Source: JBLIOB01 sp047639575
GTDB lineage: Bacteria; Bacteroidota; Bacteroidia; Flavobacteriales_D; Parvicellaceae
Direction: 5' to 3'
Assembly: GCA_047639575.1 (NCBI GenBank)
Contig: JBLIOB010000028.1
Location: forward strand, 1-24,799
DNA length: 24,799 nt
Position 1 is the stretch's first letter; each line of letters opens with the position of its first letter. Under the pieces are notes generated by a model. That model had not been told where the DNA came from and made no database searches. It saw nothing but the letters and a program-made list of their open reading frames with translations. Made by a program: the position numbers and the translations under genes. Shown here one piece after another: positions 13,557 to 21,928 of the stretch.

Positions 13557-14314
13557 AACTTCATTGTAGAGAATATGGAGAAGGCCAACCGCTGCTGATT
13601 TTACACGGACTTTTTGGATCTTCTGATAATTGGCAAACATTAGGGAAAAGACTTGCTGAAAAGTATCATGTTTTCCTAATAGATCAACGTAATCATGGCC
13701 ATTCAGATCATAGCAACGATTTCTCCTACGAATTAATGGCTGATGATTTAGATGAGTTTATCACAGATCGAAATCTAGAAGATGTTGTTTTAGTAGGACA
13801 CTCAATGGGTGGGAAAACAGCCATGACGTATGCTCAATTAGACGATTCAAGATTATCTCATTTGGTTGTTGTAGATATTGGGCCGAAAGAATATCCGATG
13901 CATCACGATAAGATTTTAGAAGGAATGCAAGCCCTGGATTTTAGTATTTACAACACTCGTGGTAAATGCCAAACTAAATTGGCGGAATACGTGCCAAGTA
14001 AAAGTGTACGACAATTCTTGTTAAAGAATCTTTACTGGAAAGAGAAAGGAGTCTTAGGTTGGAGAATAAACCTGCATGTTATAACACGAGAAATGGAGAA
14101 TATTATTTCAGCGCTTGAGCCAGAACAAGTGAATATACCAACCCTGTTTGTTCGAGGCGAAAAGTCAAATTATATTGTTGAAGCTGATTACGATTCAATT
14201 AGCGCTCAATTTCCAGATTCCGAGATAGATATGATCAAAAATGTTGGACACTGGATTCACGCGGAAGCCCCGGAAGAGTTTTATGATATCTTAATAAAAT
14301 TTATAAAACAGTAG
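13553..14314 (+). CDS. Alpha/beta-fold hydrolase, YbfF type
   Basis: A 253-residue cytoplasmic alpha/beta hydrolase. It has LLILHGLFGSSDNWQTLGKRL (oxyanion-hole HGLFG), FLIDQRNHGHS, the nucleophile elbow VGHSMGGKTA (Ser84), a likely catalytic Asp108 in VVVDIGPKEY, and His233 in VGHWIHAEAPEEF. The D-I-G-P and D-Q-R-N-H-G-H-S pieces are like YbfF-type esterases. The substrate is unknown. It overlaps pdxJ by 4 bases. Its stop codon lies inside an inverted repeat that probably ends transcription of both this operon and the convergent EEP operon. Confidence 0.9.
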   Translation: MKLHCREYGEGQPLLILHGLFGSSDNWQTLGKRLAEKYHVFLIDQRNHGHSDHSNDFSYELMADDLDEFITDRNLEDVVLVGHSMGGKTAMTYAQLDDSRLSHLVVVDIGPKEYPMHHDKILEGMQALDFSIYNTRGKCQTKLAEYVPSKSVRQFLLKNLYWKEKGVLGWRINLHVITREMENIISALEPEQVNIPTLFVRGEKSNYIVEADYDSISAQFPDSEIDMIKNVGHWIHAEAPEEFYDILIKFIKQ

Positions 14315-14335
14315 TACTGGAAAATTACCGTACTA
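14312..14335. terminator. Likely bidirectional terminator between convergent genes
   Basis: TAGTAC(T)GG at 14312-14320 pairs with CCGTACTA at 14328-14335, giving 8 bp with one bulged T and a short A/T loop. The stem contains the stop codon of the hydrolase (TAG, 14312-14314) and its loop reaches the stop of the EEP gene (14325-14327). T-rich tracts follow on both sides but are short, so it may be weak. Confidence 0.5.
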
Positions 14336-15542
14336 AGAATTTTATCGAGTAACGCATTTGTCCACTGTAAGCAGATGCAATGTAGATTCCCGATTTTAGG
14401 TTTGCCGTGTTTAACGTTGCATCGAAAGTGTTACTATATGCTTTGTGACTCACCTGTTTTCCTAGAATATCGGTCACTCGAATCGTTAGTTTGTTCTCCA
14501 CTCCTGAACTATGGAAATCAATTTCATTCCGATCTTCTGAAAAGAAGAAATTCCAATCTTTTTTACTGGTAACTTCAATGCTTAAAGTTGGATCTACCAC
14601 AACTTCCATGATCACGGGTAAATGGTCTGACATGTTGTACAGAGCAGAAGCGATGGCAGGAGAAACAACTGTGTTTGCAGGCCACACATTTAAACTAGAA
14701 TTGTACCGATTTCCATCTTGGCCATAAGCGATATATGAGTTGTCTATGTACTTCACATGATTGTCCCCATTCATAATGTCGTCTGTAACAAAAAAGAAAT
14801 CGAATCGATCGTCCAACCCTCCACCAGAGCCACCGTTAATCGAGCCAGTTGCTTGTGTATGAATGTTTGCGTATGAGGGATTGATATGCCAATCTCCAGC
14901 ACTATTAATAGGGTCGTTTAGATCTGTAACTCCGCCACTTATTATTTCAGTGAAGGCAGCTTCGAAATCTCCGTAGATATTAAAGTCTCCACCAACAAAA
15001 GTGTTTTCAGGCCCTCCCCGAAAGTCGAGTCTAGCTTTTAATATTTGAGTTTCGGCAAATCTTTGCGCCTCATTAGTAGCTCCACTGCTCGCTTTTAAAT
15101 GAACCGAATAAACGTTAAAGAAAATAGTATCCGTTGCGGGCAAATTTCCTTTCCAGTAAAGAACGTATTCACTTATATCCCTAATGCTGGTGCCAATCTG
15201 TTTTTGCGAAGCCAATCCGAATTTAGTGTTGTCATAGAAACACATATTGTCAGAATCAGTTCCGTTGTAAAAAATTGCCTTTGAATAATAGCTCCGTCCA
15301 TTATTGTTAAGTGCGATGTTCAATATAGTATTCGCTCCGGTATTGTTCTGAAGCTCGTTAACGATAAATATGTCAGGAAGAACATCGTCAATTATAACCA
15401 AGAGTGTGTCGGCACGAGTGGCTGCAACATAAGGGTAGTTAAGTATGTTATAAGTCATCAGCCTAACCGTGTCCTGTGCATTGCAAAGGTTGGTAAATCC
15501 AAGAGTGATAACGAGAAGTAACTTAAGGAGTGAGGGTTTCAT
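14325..15542 (-). CDS. Secreted endonuclease/exonuclease/phosphatase-family enzyme with T9SS sorting domain
   Basis: A 405-residue T9SS cargo protein. Signal peptide about 1-22 (ending NLCNAQ). Residues about 25-320 are an EEP (DNase I-like) domain with an apparently complete active site: MTYNILNYP (Asn), IVNELQN (Glu), YSVHLKAS (His), VGGDFNIYGD (Asp/Asn), DDRFDFFFVTD (Asp) and NMSDHLPVIM (Asp-His). Residues about 330-405 form a type-A C-terminal sorting domain (LTIRVTDILGKQV, LKSGIYIASAYSGQ, IKFLVR) for export and attachment by T9SS. It follows the second EEP gene by 4 bases. Family members cut nucleic acids, inositol phosphates or sphingolipids. DNA or RNA is my preferred substrate from the neighbourhood, but it is not proven. 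Confidence 0.88.
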   Translation of the reverse strand: MKPSLLKLLLVITLGFTNLCNAQDTVRLMTYNILNYPYVAATRADTLLVIIDDVLPDIFIVNELQNNTGANTILNIALNNNGRSYYSKAIFYNGTDSDNMCFYDNTKFGLASQKQIGTSIRDISEYVLYWKGNLPATDTIFFNVYSVHLKASSGATNEAQRFAETQILKARLDFRGGPENTFVGGDFNIYGDFEAAFTEIISGGVTDLNDPINSAGDWHINPSYANIHTQATGSINGGSGGGLDDRFDFFFVTDDIMNGDNHVKYIDNSYIAYGQDGNRYNSSLNVWPANTVVSPAIASALYNMSDHLPVIMEVVVDPTLSIEVTSKKDWNFFFSEDRNEIDFHSSGVENKLTIRVTDILGKQVSHKAYSNTFDATLNTANLKSGIYIASAYSGQMRYSIKFLVR

Positions 15543-15546
15543 AAGA

Positions 15547-16614
15547 TTATTTCATTTCTTTTACAATAAAAGTGTACACTGGGAAATGATCTGAATAGCC
15601 ACCCTGATAAGTGCTTCCAACGTAGGTTCTAAATGGATACCCCATATAAGGACCGGAAGTTTGTTTCATGTAGTTTCGGCTAAATACATTTGCATTGTAA
15701 AACTGATAATTTGTAAAATCATTTGTTTTAGTTACGAATCCCGAACTAACGATACACATATCAAAAACATTCGGATTGTCTCTCCAGAAGTGAGTGCCTA
15801 CACCTTGTCTATGCAAATCTTCCATCGGATTGTAGAGTTCATTAGCTTCCAAATTTTTAATGTGTCGCTCTGCTTTCAAACCATCTTTAATACTTGGGCT
15901 CAGGGGGTCGTCATTTAAATCTCCCATGATGATGATTTTAGCTCCTGGTTCGGCTTTTTGGATAGAATCAGTAATCCTTTTAGCTTCTAAAGCAGCCAAC
16001 AATCTTTTCGGTCTACTTTTCTTTTCTCCGCCTCTTCTTGATGGCCAATGACAAACGATAAAGTGCATTCGTTCACCGTCTAATTCACCAGTTACAAGGA
16101 GTTCGTCTCTTGTTGCCCAATCTTTATTAGCCGGATTAATCACAGGAATACTTCTAGATGATAAGACTTTAAAATATTTAGGGTTGTATAGAAATCCTAC
16201 ATCAATACCTCGATGATCTGGGGATTCATAATGAACGATCTGATAATTTCGATCTTTCAAGCTATCCGTTTTAACCAAGTCTTCCAAAACTAATTTGTTC
16301 TCAATTTCACAAACTCCCAAAACCGCTAAACCATCAGGAGTAGCATCAGTTGCAACTTCACGAATCACCTTAGCCATGTTATTTAATTTCTCAGCGTATT
16401 TTCGAGAATTCCAATTTTTATGGCCGATTGGAGTAAAATCTTTTTGCAAGATTAGATCCGGATTTGGATCTACAATCGTATCAAATAAATTCTCAAGGTT
16501 GTAAAATCCTAAAGCTGCTAACTTGTAATTTTTGCCTTTTTCAAGTTCCATTTTTTGGCCGAAAACGGCCAGAGTAAGTAGGAGGCAAAAAGAGAGTAGA
16601 GTAATTTTTTTCAT
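15547..16614 (-). CDS. Exported endonuclease/exonuclease/phosphatase-family enzyme
   Basis: A 355-residue protein with a signal peptide (about 1-19, ending AVFGQ) and one EEP domain. Catalytic pieces: GFYNLENLFDT (Asn), GVCEIENK (Glu), SPDHRGIDVGFLY, FIVCHWPSRRGG (His), IIMGDLNDDP (Asp, Asn), NVFDMCIVSSG and GYSDHFPVYTF (Asp-His). The FYNLENLFD start is typical of bacterial secreted endonucleases annotated in Bacteroidota. It has no T9SS tail, so it may stay in the periplasm, unlike its partner at 14325-15542. The pair could act in series, with the surface enzyme making fragments and the periplasmic one trimming them (inference). It diverges from the TonB-receptor operon over 190 bases. Confidence 0.9.
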   Translation of the reverse strand: MKKITLLSFCLLLTLAVFGQKMELEKGKNYKLAALGFYNLENLFDTIVDPNPDLILQKDFTPIGHKNWNSRKYAEKLNNMAKVIREVATDATPDGLAVLGVCEIENKLVLEDLVKTDSLKDRNYQIVHYESPDHRGIDVGFLYNPKYFKVLSSRSIPVINPANKDWATRDELLVTGELDGERMHFIVCHWPSRRGGEKKSRPKRLLAALEAKRITDSIQKAEPGAKIIIMGDLNDDPLSPSIKDGLKAERHIKNLEANELYNPMEDLHRQGVGTHFWRDNPNVFDMCIVSSGFVTKTNDFTNYQFYNANVFSRNYMKQTSGPYMGYPFRTYVGSTYQGGYSDHFPVYTFIVKEMK

Positions 16615-16641
16615 TTGTTTTAAGCTGGTTATTACAAAAAT

Positions 16642-16657
16642 TGCATGTCAGCAATCT
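16642..16657. repeat. Inverted repeat in the divergent EEP/TonB-receptor region
   Basis: ATTGC (16642-16646) and GCAAT (16653-16657) flank ATGTCA, a perfect 5-bp inverted repeat 28 bases upstream of the 15547-16614 gene. It could be an operator for the minus-strand arm. It is short, so chance is possible. Confidence 0.25.
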
Positions 16658-16723
16658 TACAATGATATTAAATATTTGCGTTAAATCAATCAATTTTCGA
16701 CCAATGCATCCGTTTGTCTGAAA

Positions 16724-16761
16724 ACTACGTCATTACTACGATAGTGTAGGATAGAGTAGTG
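16724..16761. promoter_or_regulatory. Direct repeats with about 11-bp phasing upstream of the TonB receptor
   Basis: ACTACG occurs at 16724-16729 and again at 16735-16740, exactly 11 bases apart. It is followed by GTAG at 16745-16748 and again 10 bases on (GTAGT). The block is 44 bases before the receptor ATG. OmpR/PhoB-class response regulators bind tandem direct repeats with about 11-bp spacing, so this is a candidate operator. No exact TAnnTTTG box was found in the region. Confidence 0.35.
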
Positions 16762-16804
16762 ATTTTTTTGCCTTATTTTAGCATTTCCAAATTGATAAGA
16801 ACGA

Positions 16805-19357
16805 ATGAGACTAAAAACTACTTTACTAATTCTTGCAACGGTAGCGTCATCTGTGGCTTTTGCCCAGGTTGATACGCCTGCGGTTGATCTACCCGACACG
16901 AATTTGAATGATGCAAATATTATTCCAGTTTTTACCGTGTCTGCTGATGGGCTAGAATCAACTACGCAAAGTCAGGATGTTTCGGGGCTTCTTCAGTCAT
17001 CTAGGGATGTGTTTTTGAATATTGCAGGATTTAACTTTAGTGCTGCTCGATATCGTTTTAGAGGATATAGTTCTGAAAACATGCAAGTGATGATGAACGG
17101 AATTCCAATGAATGATCGAGAATCAGGATGGGCAATTTGGGCATATTGGGGCGGTTTAAATGACATTACTAGATATCCAGAGAATAGAGCAGGAATTAGT
17201 TCTGCTCAAATGGGATTTGGTGGAATTGGCGGATTCTCTAATATTAATTTAAGACCAACAGCTGTCAGAAAAGGGACAAGAGTTTCATACGCTTCAACAA
17301 ATAGAACATATAGAAACAGAGCAATTGTTACACATTCTTCAGGAATGCAAGATAATGGTTGGGCATATGCATTCTCTGGAGCTTTTAGGTATTCTAATGA
17401 AGGGTATGTAGACGGAAGCTCATTTAATGGAGGGAGTTATTTTGCTTCAGTAATGAAGAAAATAAATGATAAGCATAGTTTAACCTTGGCAGGATTCGGA
17501 GCGCCAACAGTTCAAGCAAGACAAGGGATTTCAGTTCAAGAGGCATACACACTTACTGGAGATAATTTTTATAACCCATATTGGGGGTATCAATCAAACG
17601 CAGCTGGTACAGATAGCACGAAGAGAAATGCTAGAGTTAGAGATAATCACAAACCATATGTGTTCTTAACGCACGACTTTAAAATATCACCAAAAAGAAA
17701 ATTAACAACTACTGCTTACGGTGTATTTGGAAAAACAGCAAATTCAAATCTGAATTGGTATGAAGCTCCAGATCCTCGACCTGATTATTACAGATACTTG
17801 CCATCTTATAATGCTGTAGAGAATCCAGGGATCGCTTCATTGCAAAATGCAGATTGGACAAATGGTAATACCAATGTCACACAAATTAATTGGGACGGTC
17901 TTTACAATGCGAATTACAAAAACATGTTTACGATTGAAGATCCTAACGGTGAGGTTGGAACTACACTTACCGGAAACAGATCAAAGTACATAGTTGAGGA
18001 GTATAGACAAGATCCGCGACAATTTGGATTGAAAGCAATCTATACAGCACCCATCAATGATAAGTTCTACTTAGCAACCGGTGCTCAAGCTGATATCTAT
18101 AAAAGTAAAAACTACAAAGTGATGCAAGATCTACTTGGTGGTGAATACTGGGTAGATGTTGATCAATTCGCAGAACGAGATTTTTCTGACAGTTTATCTG
18201 CACAGAATGATTTAGCTAATTATAATAACATTATCAAAGAAGGTGATGTGTTTGGATATAATTATGACATTAACGTTCATACGTACAATGCTTATGCAAA
18301 TGTAGATATGAAGACAAAGAAGGTTGATGGATATTTAGGCATCAATTTATCTAACACAACGTTTTGGAGAAAAGGATACATGCAGAACGGAAGATTCCCG
18401 GATGAGTCTTTAGGCAAGTCTGAAAAACAAAACTTCTTCAATTATGGAGTAAAAGCAGGTGTTACTTATAAAGTTACAGGAAGGCACTTGATCACGGCCA
18501 ATATGGCTTATCTAACAAGAGCGCCATTATCAAGAAACTCGTACGTGTCTCCTAAGACAAGAGATCACTTAGTTAAGAACTTAGAAAGCACTGAAGTAAT
18601 TAGTGGAGATATTAACTACCATATTCGTTACCCTAACTTGAGGGCAAGAATAACGGCTTTCTATACGCAGATTAACAATCAAATCTGGTCTAGAAGCTTT
18701 TATCATGATGAGTACAATGCATTTGTTAATTACGTAATGACAGATGTTGACCAACTGTTTTACGGAACTGAAATAGGAGTAGAGTACACGTTAGCATCTG
18801 TTTGGGTGTTGAGCGGTGCATTTACAACGGGCGATTATATATATAGTAATAGACCAAAGGCAACGATTACTGCAGATAATACGCAAGAGCTAATCGCTGA
18901 GGATAGAACGATTTATCTTAAGAATTATGATATTGGCGGGATGCCTCAGTTAGCTGGGACAATTGGAGTGAAGTATAACTCTCCTAAATATTGGTTCGCA
19001 GGTGCAAACTGGAATTATTTTGATAGAATTAATTTAGGTCCAAATCCGGATAGAAGAACCGAAGAAGCTGTTTCGGCATTTGTTGTAACAGATCCACAAT
19101 GGAATGAGACGTTAGACGTAACTGAATTAGAAAGCGGATATACTGTAAATGTTTTTGGAGGTAAAAGCTGGAGATTATCAAGTGGTAAGTTTTTAAGGTT
19201 ATTCATGAGTGTTAGTAACGTATTGAATAACACAGATTTTAAAACAGGTGGTTATGAGCAATTAAGATATAACCCAGGTGAGATTGGTAAGTTTCCACCA
19301 AAGTATGGCTACATGTATGGGCTGACTTATTTTGCAATGGCAACTTATCAATTTTAA
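16805..19357 (+). CDS. TonB-dependent outer-membrane receptor
   Basis: An 850-residue TonB-dependent transporter. Signal peptide about 1-20 (ending SVAFAQ). Plug domain about 40-165: GLLQSSRDVFLNIAGF, YRFRGYSSENMQVMMNGIPM, NDRESG, FGGIGGFSNINLRPTAV. A barrel of about 680 residues follows with alternating aromatic strands and ends in MATYQF, a C-terminal Phe typical of outer-membrane barrels. It lacks the N-terminal carboxypeptidase-like domain of SusC proteins, and no SusD follows. It heads an operon with two DUF5689-type lipoproteins (14- and 24-base gaps) and a T9SS cargo protein. The imported ligand is unknown. Divergent EEP nucleases suggest nucleic acid breakdown products (inference). 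Confidence 0.93.
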   Translation: MRLKTTLLILATVASSVAFAQVDTPAVDLPDTNLNDANIIPVFTVSADGLESTTQSQDVSGLLQSSRDVFLNIAGFNFSAARYRFRGYSSENMQVMMNGIPMNDRESGWAIWAYWGGLNDITRYPENRAGISSAQMGFGGIGGFSNINLRPTAVRKGTRVSYASTNRTYRNRAIVTHSSGMQDNGWAYAFSGAFRYSNEGYVDGSSFNGGSYFASVMKKINDKHSLTLAGFGAPTVQARQGISVQEAYTLTGDNFYNPYWGYQSNAAGTDSTKRNARVRDNHKPYVFLTHDFKISPKRKLTTTAYGVFGKTANSNLNWYEAPDPRPDYYRYLPSYNAVENPGIASLQNADWTNGNTNVTQINWDGLYNANYKNMFTIEDPNGEVGTTLTGNRSKYIVEEYRQDPRQFGLKAIYTAPINDKFYLATGAQADIYKSKNYKVMQDLLGGEYWVDVDQFAERDFSDSLSAQNDLANYNNIIKEGDVFGYNYDINVHTYNAYANVDMKTKKVDGYLGINLSNTTFWRKGYMQNGRFPDESLGKSEKQNFFNYGVKAGVTYKVTGRHLITANMAYLTRAPLSRNSYVSPKTRDHLVKNLESTEVISGDINYHIRYPNLRARITAFYTQINNQIWSRSFYHDEYNAFVNYVMTDVDQLFYGTEIGVEYTLASVWVLSGAFTTGDYIYSNRPKATITADNTQELIAEDRTIYLKNYDIGGMPQLAGTIGVKYNSPKYWFAGANWNYFDRINLGPNPDRRTEEAVSAFVVTDPQWNETLDVTELESGYTVNVFGGKSWRLSSGKFLRLFMSVSNVLNNTDFKTGGYEQLRYNPGEIGKFPPKYGYMYGLTYFAMATYQF

Positions 19358-19371
19358 TAATAAAGGACTCG

Positions 19372-20607
19372 ATGAAAAAAGTATTAATCATAGTGGTTTT
19401 AGGTCTTGCAATTGTAGGTTGTAAAAAAGAACTTGATACACCACCTGAAAACGTTATCCCAGTGGGAGGTGTTTTAACTATTGCTGATTTAAGAGCAATG
19501 TCTATCCCTCATAAATTTGAAGGAGATTCAAGCGTATACGGTATCGTAACCATGGATGAGCAAACAGGAAACATCTATAAAAATATTTTTATTCAAGACA
19601 CAAGTGGAGCTGGAATGAATGTTAGACTATTGTCTTCAGGAGATGCTTTTCAAGGAGATTCAATTCGAATATCTTTAAAAGGAACAATTTTAACGGAGTT
19701 TGATGGAATGATGCAGTTGGATTCAGTTGATACTGACCAGAATTTAATTAAACACTCTGCAGGGCATGTAGTTGCGCCAAAGCTGGTAAGTATTACAGAC
19801 ATTGATCCAACTATGCAAGCTCAATTAGTTCAGCTAACTGGAGTAGAGTTTTCTGGAGTTGATGTTGGTGGGTCTTGGGCAGACGGTGCAAATCAAACTT
19901 CCTTGAATAGAATTTTAGTTAATTGCACAGGAGATGAACTAATCGTAAGAACTAGTGGGTTTTCTAATTTTGCAGACGATATTATTCCTTCAAACAGCGG
20001 CTCAATTATAGGGGTGGTTAGTCAGTTTGGAACGGATATGCAATTGTTTATTAGAACGCCAGCAGAGGCTGTTATGCCTGACCCAAGATGCACGGCATCT
20101 TACTATTTGTATAAAGATTTTGATGACGGTTCTACTACTTCCAATGGTTGGGGAAGTTTCTGGAATGGAACGGCAACAACTGAGAATTGGGGAGAATGGA
20201 CCATTTTCGGAGGCGATGTAGCTGCCGCTAGTAATTTTGATATTGTATCATTCACCAATTTTATGGTTGATAGTTGGTTGGTGTCAGCACCAATGAACTT
20301 GTCTACTGCAACCGCTCCAAAATTGACTTTTGACAATGTGGTTAGATACACCGGAGCAGGACTAGAATTGTACGTTTCAACCGACTATGATGGCTCAAGT
20401 GATCCAGCCGTGTCTGGAACATGGACAAACCTAACCGGAGTGGTTCCTAATTGGGATTTTGATTCCGGAGACTGGACGTTTGTAAATAGTGGGAATGTTG
20501 ACTTAACACCTTATATATCCGCTAATACTTATGTAGCATTTAAATACGTAGGATCAGGAAGTGATGGAGCTACTTGGGAAATAGATAACATTATTGTTCA
20601 AGAATAA
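19372..20607 (+). CDS. DUF5689-type surface lipoprotein with C-terminal choice-of-anchor-J-like domain (copy 1)
   Basis: A 411-residue lipoprotein. The lipobox AIVGC puts the lipidated Cys at residue 17, and the following KKELD resembles the charged lipoprotein export signal that sends Bacteroidota lipoproteins to the cell surface. Residues about 35-230 form a DUF5689-like, OB-type beta module (ILTIADLRAM-like start, FEGDSSVYGIVTMDE, QDTSGAGMNVRLLSSG, GTDMQLFIRTPAEAV). Residues about 240-411 are a jelly-roll module of the choice-of-anchor-J kind (YKDFDDG, SWLVSAPMNL, ELYVSTDYDGSS, VAFKYVGSGSDGATWEIDNI). It lies 14 bases after the receptor gene. By position it could be the surface partner of that receptor, as SusD is for SusC, though the fold is different. 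The ligand is unknown. Confidence 0.85.
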   Translation: MKKVLIIVVLGLAIVGCKKELDTPPENVIPVGGVLTIADLRAMSIPHKFEGDSSVYGIVTMDEQTGNIYKNIFIQDTSGAGMNVRLLSSGDAFQGDSIRISLKGTILTEFDGMMQLDSVDTDQNLIKHSAGHVVAPKLVSITDIDPTMQAQLVQLTGVEFSGVDVGGSWADGANQTSLNRILVNCTGDELIVRTSGFSNFADDIIPSNSGSIIGVVSQFGTDMQLFIRTPAEAVMPDPRCTASYYLYKDFDDGSTTSNGWGSFWNGTATTENWGEWTIFGGDVAAASNFDIVSFTNFMVDSWLVSAPMNLSTATAPKLTFDNVVRYTGAGLELYVSTDYDGSSDPAVSGTWTNLTGVVPNWDFDSGDWTFVNSGNVDLTPYISANTYVAFKYVGSGSDGATWEIDNIIVQE

Positions 20608-20631
20608 ACCCGATACGAAAAAGTAATAATC

Positions 20632-21888
20632 ATGAGTAAAAAATTAATACTAATTGCGTTAGTTGGGATTGTAGCGATGGGTTGCAAAAAGAAATTCGAT
20701 AATCCACCAGAAAATACAATACCAACTGGCGATATCTTGACCATTGCTGATATTAAAGCACTTAATTACCCGCATAAATTTGTTGGCGATTCAAGTCTAT
20801 ATGCGGTAGTTACCATGGACGAAACTTCTGGGAACCTATACAAGAATATTTATGTGCAAGATGCAACAGGAGCGATAAACGTAAGGTTGTTTTCCAGTGG
20901 AAGTATTAAACAAGGAGACTCTATAAGAATCTACTTAAGGAATACTGTTGTTGGACAATTTAGTGGTATGATCCAACTAGATTCAGTGGATACCGATGAC
21001 AACGTAATTAAGTTAGCTAACAACATAAATGTTGCGCCTCAAGTGGTTAAAATTAATCAAATTGATCAGACGATGCAGTCTTATTTAGTGCAGATTGATT
21101 CGGCTGAATTCTTAAGTTCTCACGCTGGTCAAGCATGGGCAGATGCAATAAATGAAGCGTCATTAGATCGCACATTAACAGAATGTACTGGTGGAAACGA
21201 AATTATCGTTAGAAGTAGTGGTTACTCTAATTTCGCTGAACAATTAACTCCTACCGGGAATGGTAAATTGACGGCAATAGTAACCCAGTTCAATACAACG
21301 ATGCAGTTGCTGATTAGAACACCTGACGAGGTCTTGTTTAATGATCCAAGATGTGGTCCAATATATGTTTTCTCAAAAGATTTTGAAGATGCCAATATGA
21401 CCTCAGGAGGTTGGACAGTGCACTGGAACGGCACTAATACTAGTGGAACGAATTGGGGTGAATGGGAACTGTTTACTGGTTCAGATAATGCGATTTCGGC
21501 CAGTAATTTTGACGCTGTATCATTTCTGAATTACTCAACCACTTCGTGGTTTGTGTCTCCTTCTATAAATTTAAATACATTAACACCTGGAACTCCTGTT
21601 CTTACGTTTGAGAATACGCATCGATATGATCCAGGAGCACAACTAGAATTATATGTTAGCACCGATTATGATGGTGTTAGCGACCCAGAAACGCAGGGAA
21701 CATGGGCTAATTTATCTGGTTCAGTTACTTGGGACCCAGACGATTCAGTTTGGGATTGGGTATTAAGTGGACCAATTGATTTAACCGCTTACAAAACGGC
21801 TTCTACGTATATTGGGTTCAGATACCAAGGATCAAATTCCGATGGAGCCACTTGGGAAATTGACGATATTAATATTGAAGACCAATAA
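20632..21888 (+). CDS. DUF5689-type surface lipoprotein with C-terminal choice-of-anchor-J-like domain (copy 2)
   Basis: A 418-residue tandem paralogue of the gene before it, with the same layout. Lipobox VAMGC puts the lipidated Cys at residue 18, followed by KKKFD. The DUF5689-like module is about 36-235 (PTGDILTIADIKALNYPHKF, SLYAVVTMDETSG, TMQLLIRTPDEV). The jelly-roll module is about 245-418 (FSKDFEDA, TSWFVSPSINL, LELYVSTDYDGVSDP, YIGFRYQGSNSDGATWEIDDI). Identity to copy 1 is high in the OB-like half. Codon choice differs at many matching residues, so the duplication is not recent. The 24-base gap puts both in one operon. Two copies may bind different ligands or form a heteromeric surface complex (inference). 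Confidence 0.85.
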   Translation: MSKKLILIALVGIVAMGCKKKFDNPPENTIPTGDILTIADIKALNYPHKFVGDSSLYAVVTMDETSGNLYKNIYVQDATGAINVRLFSSGSIKQGDSIRIYLRNTVVGQFSGMIQLDSVDTDDNVIKLANNINVAPQVVKINQIDQTMQSYLVQIDSAEFLSSHAGQAWADAINEASLDRTLTECTGGNEIIVRSSGYSNFAEQLTPTGNGKLTAIVTQFNTTMQLLIRTPDEVLFNDPRCGPIYVFSKDFEDANMTSGGWTVHWNGTNTSGTNWGEWELFTGSDNAISASNFDAVSFLNYSTTSWFVSPSINLNTLTPGTPVLTFENTHRYDPGAQLELYVSTDYDGVSDPETQGTWANLSGSVTWDPDDSVWDWVLSGPIDLTAYKTASTYIGFRYQGSNSDGATWEIDDINIEDQ

Positions 21889-21928
21889 AACTTATTAAAC
21901 AAAAACAGCTTATTTAATTTAAAAAACG

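Noticed and set aside
14375..14727. Plus-strand open frames opposite the EEP gene
   Set aside because: They are short, unlike any family, and lie antisense to a gene with full catalytic motifs and a sorting domain.
18000..19300. TonB receptor as a SusC with a following SusD
   Set aside because: The receptor lacks the N-terminal carboxypeptidase-like domain, and the next genes show DUF5689-like and jelly-roll features with no SusD helical repeats.
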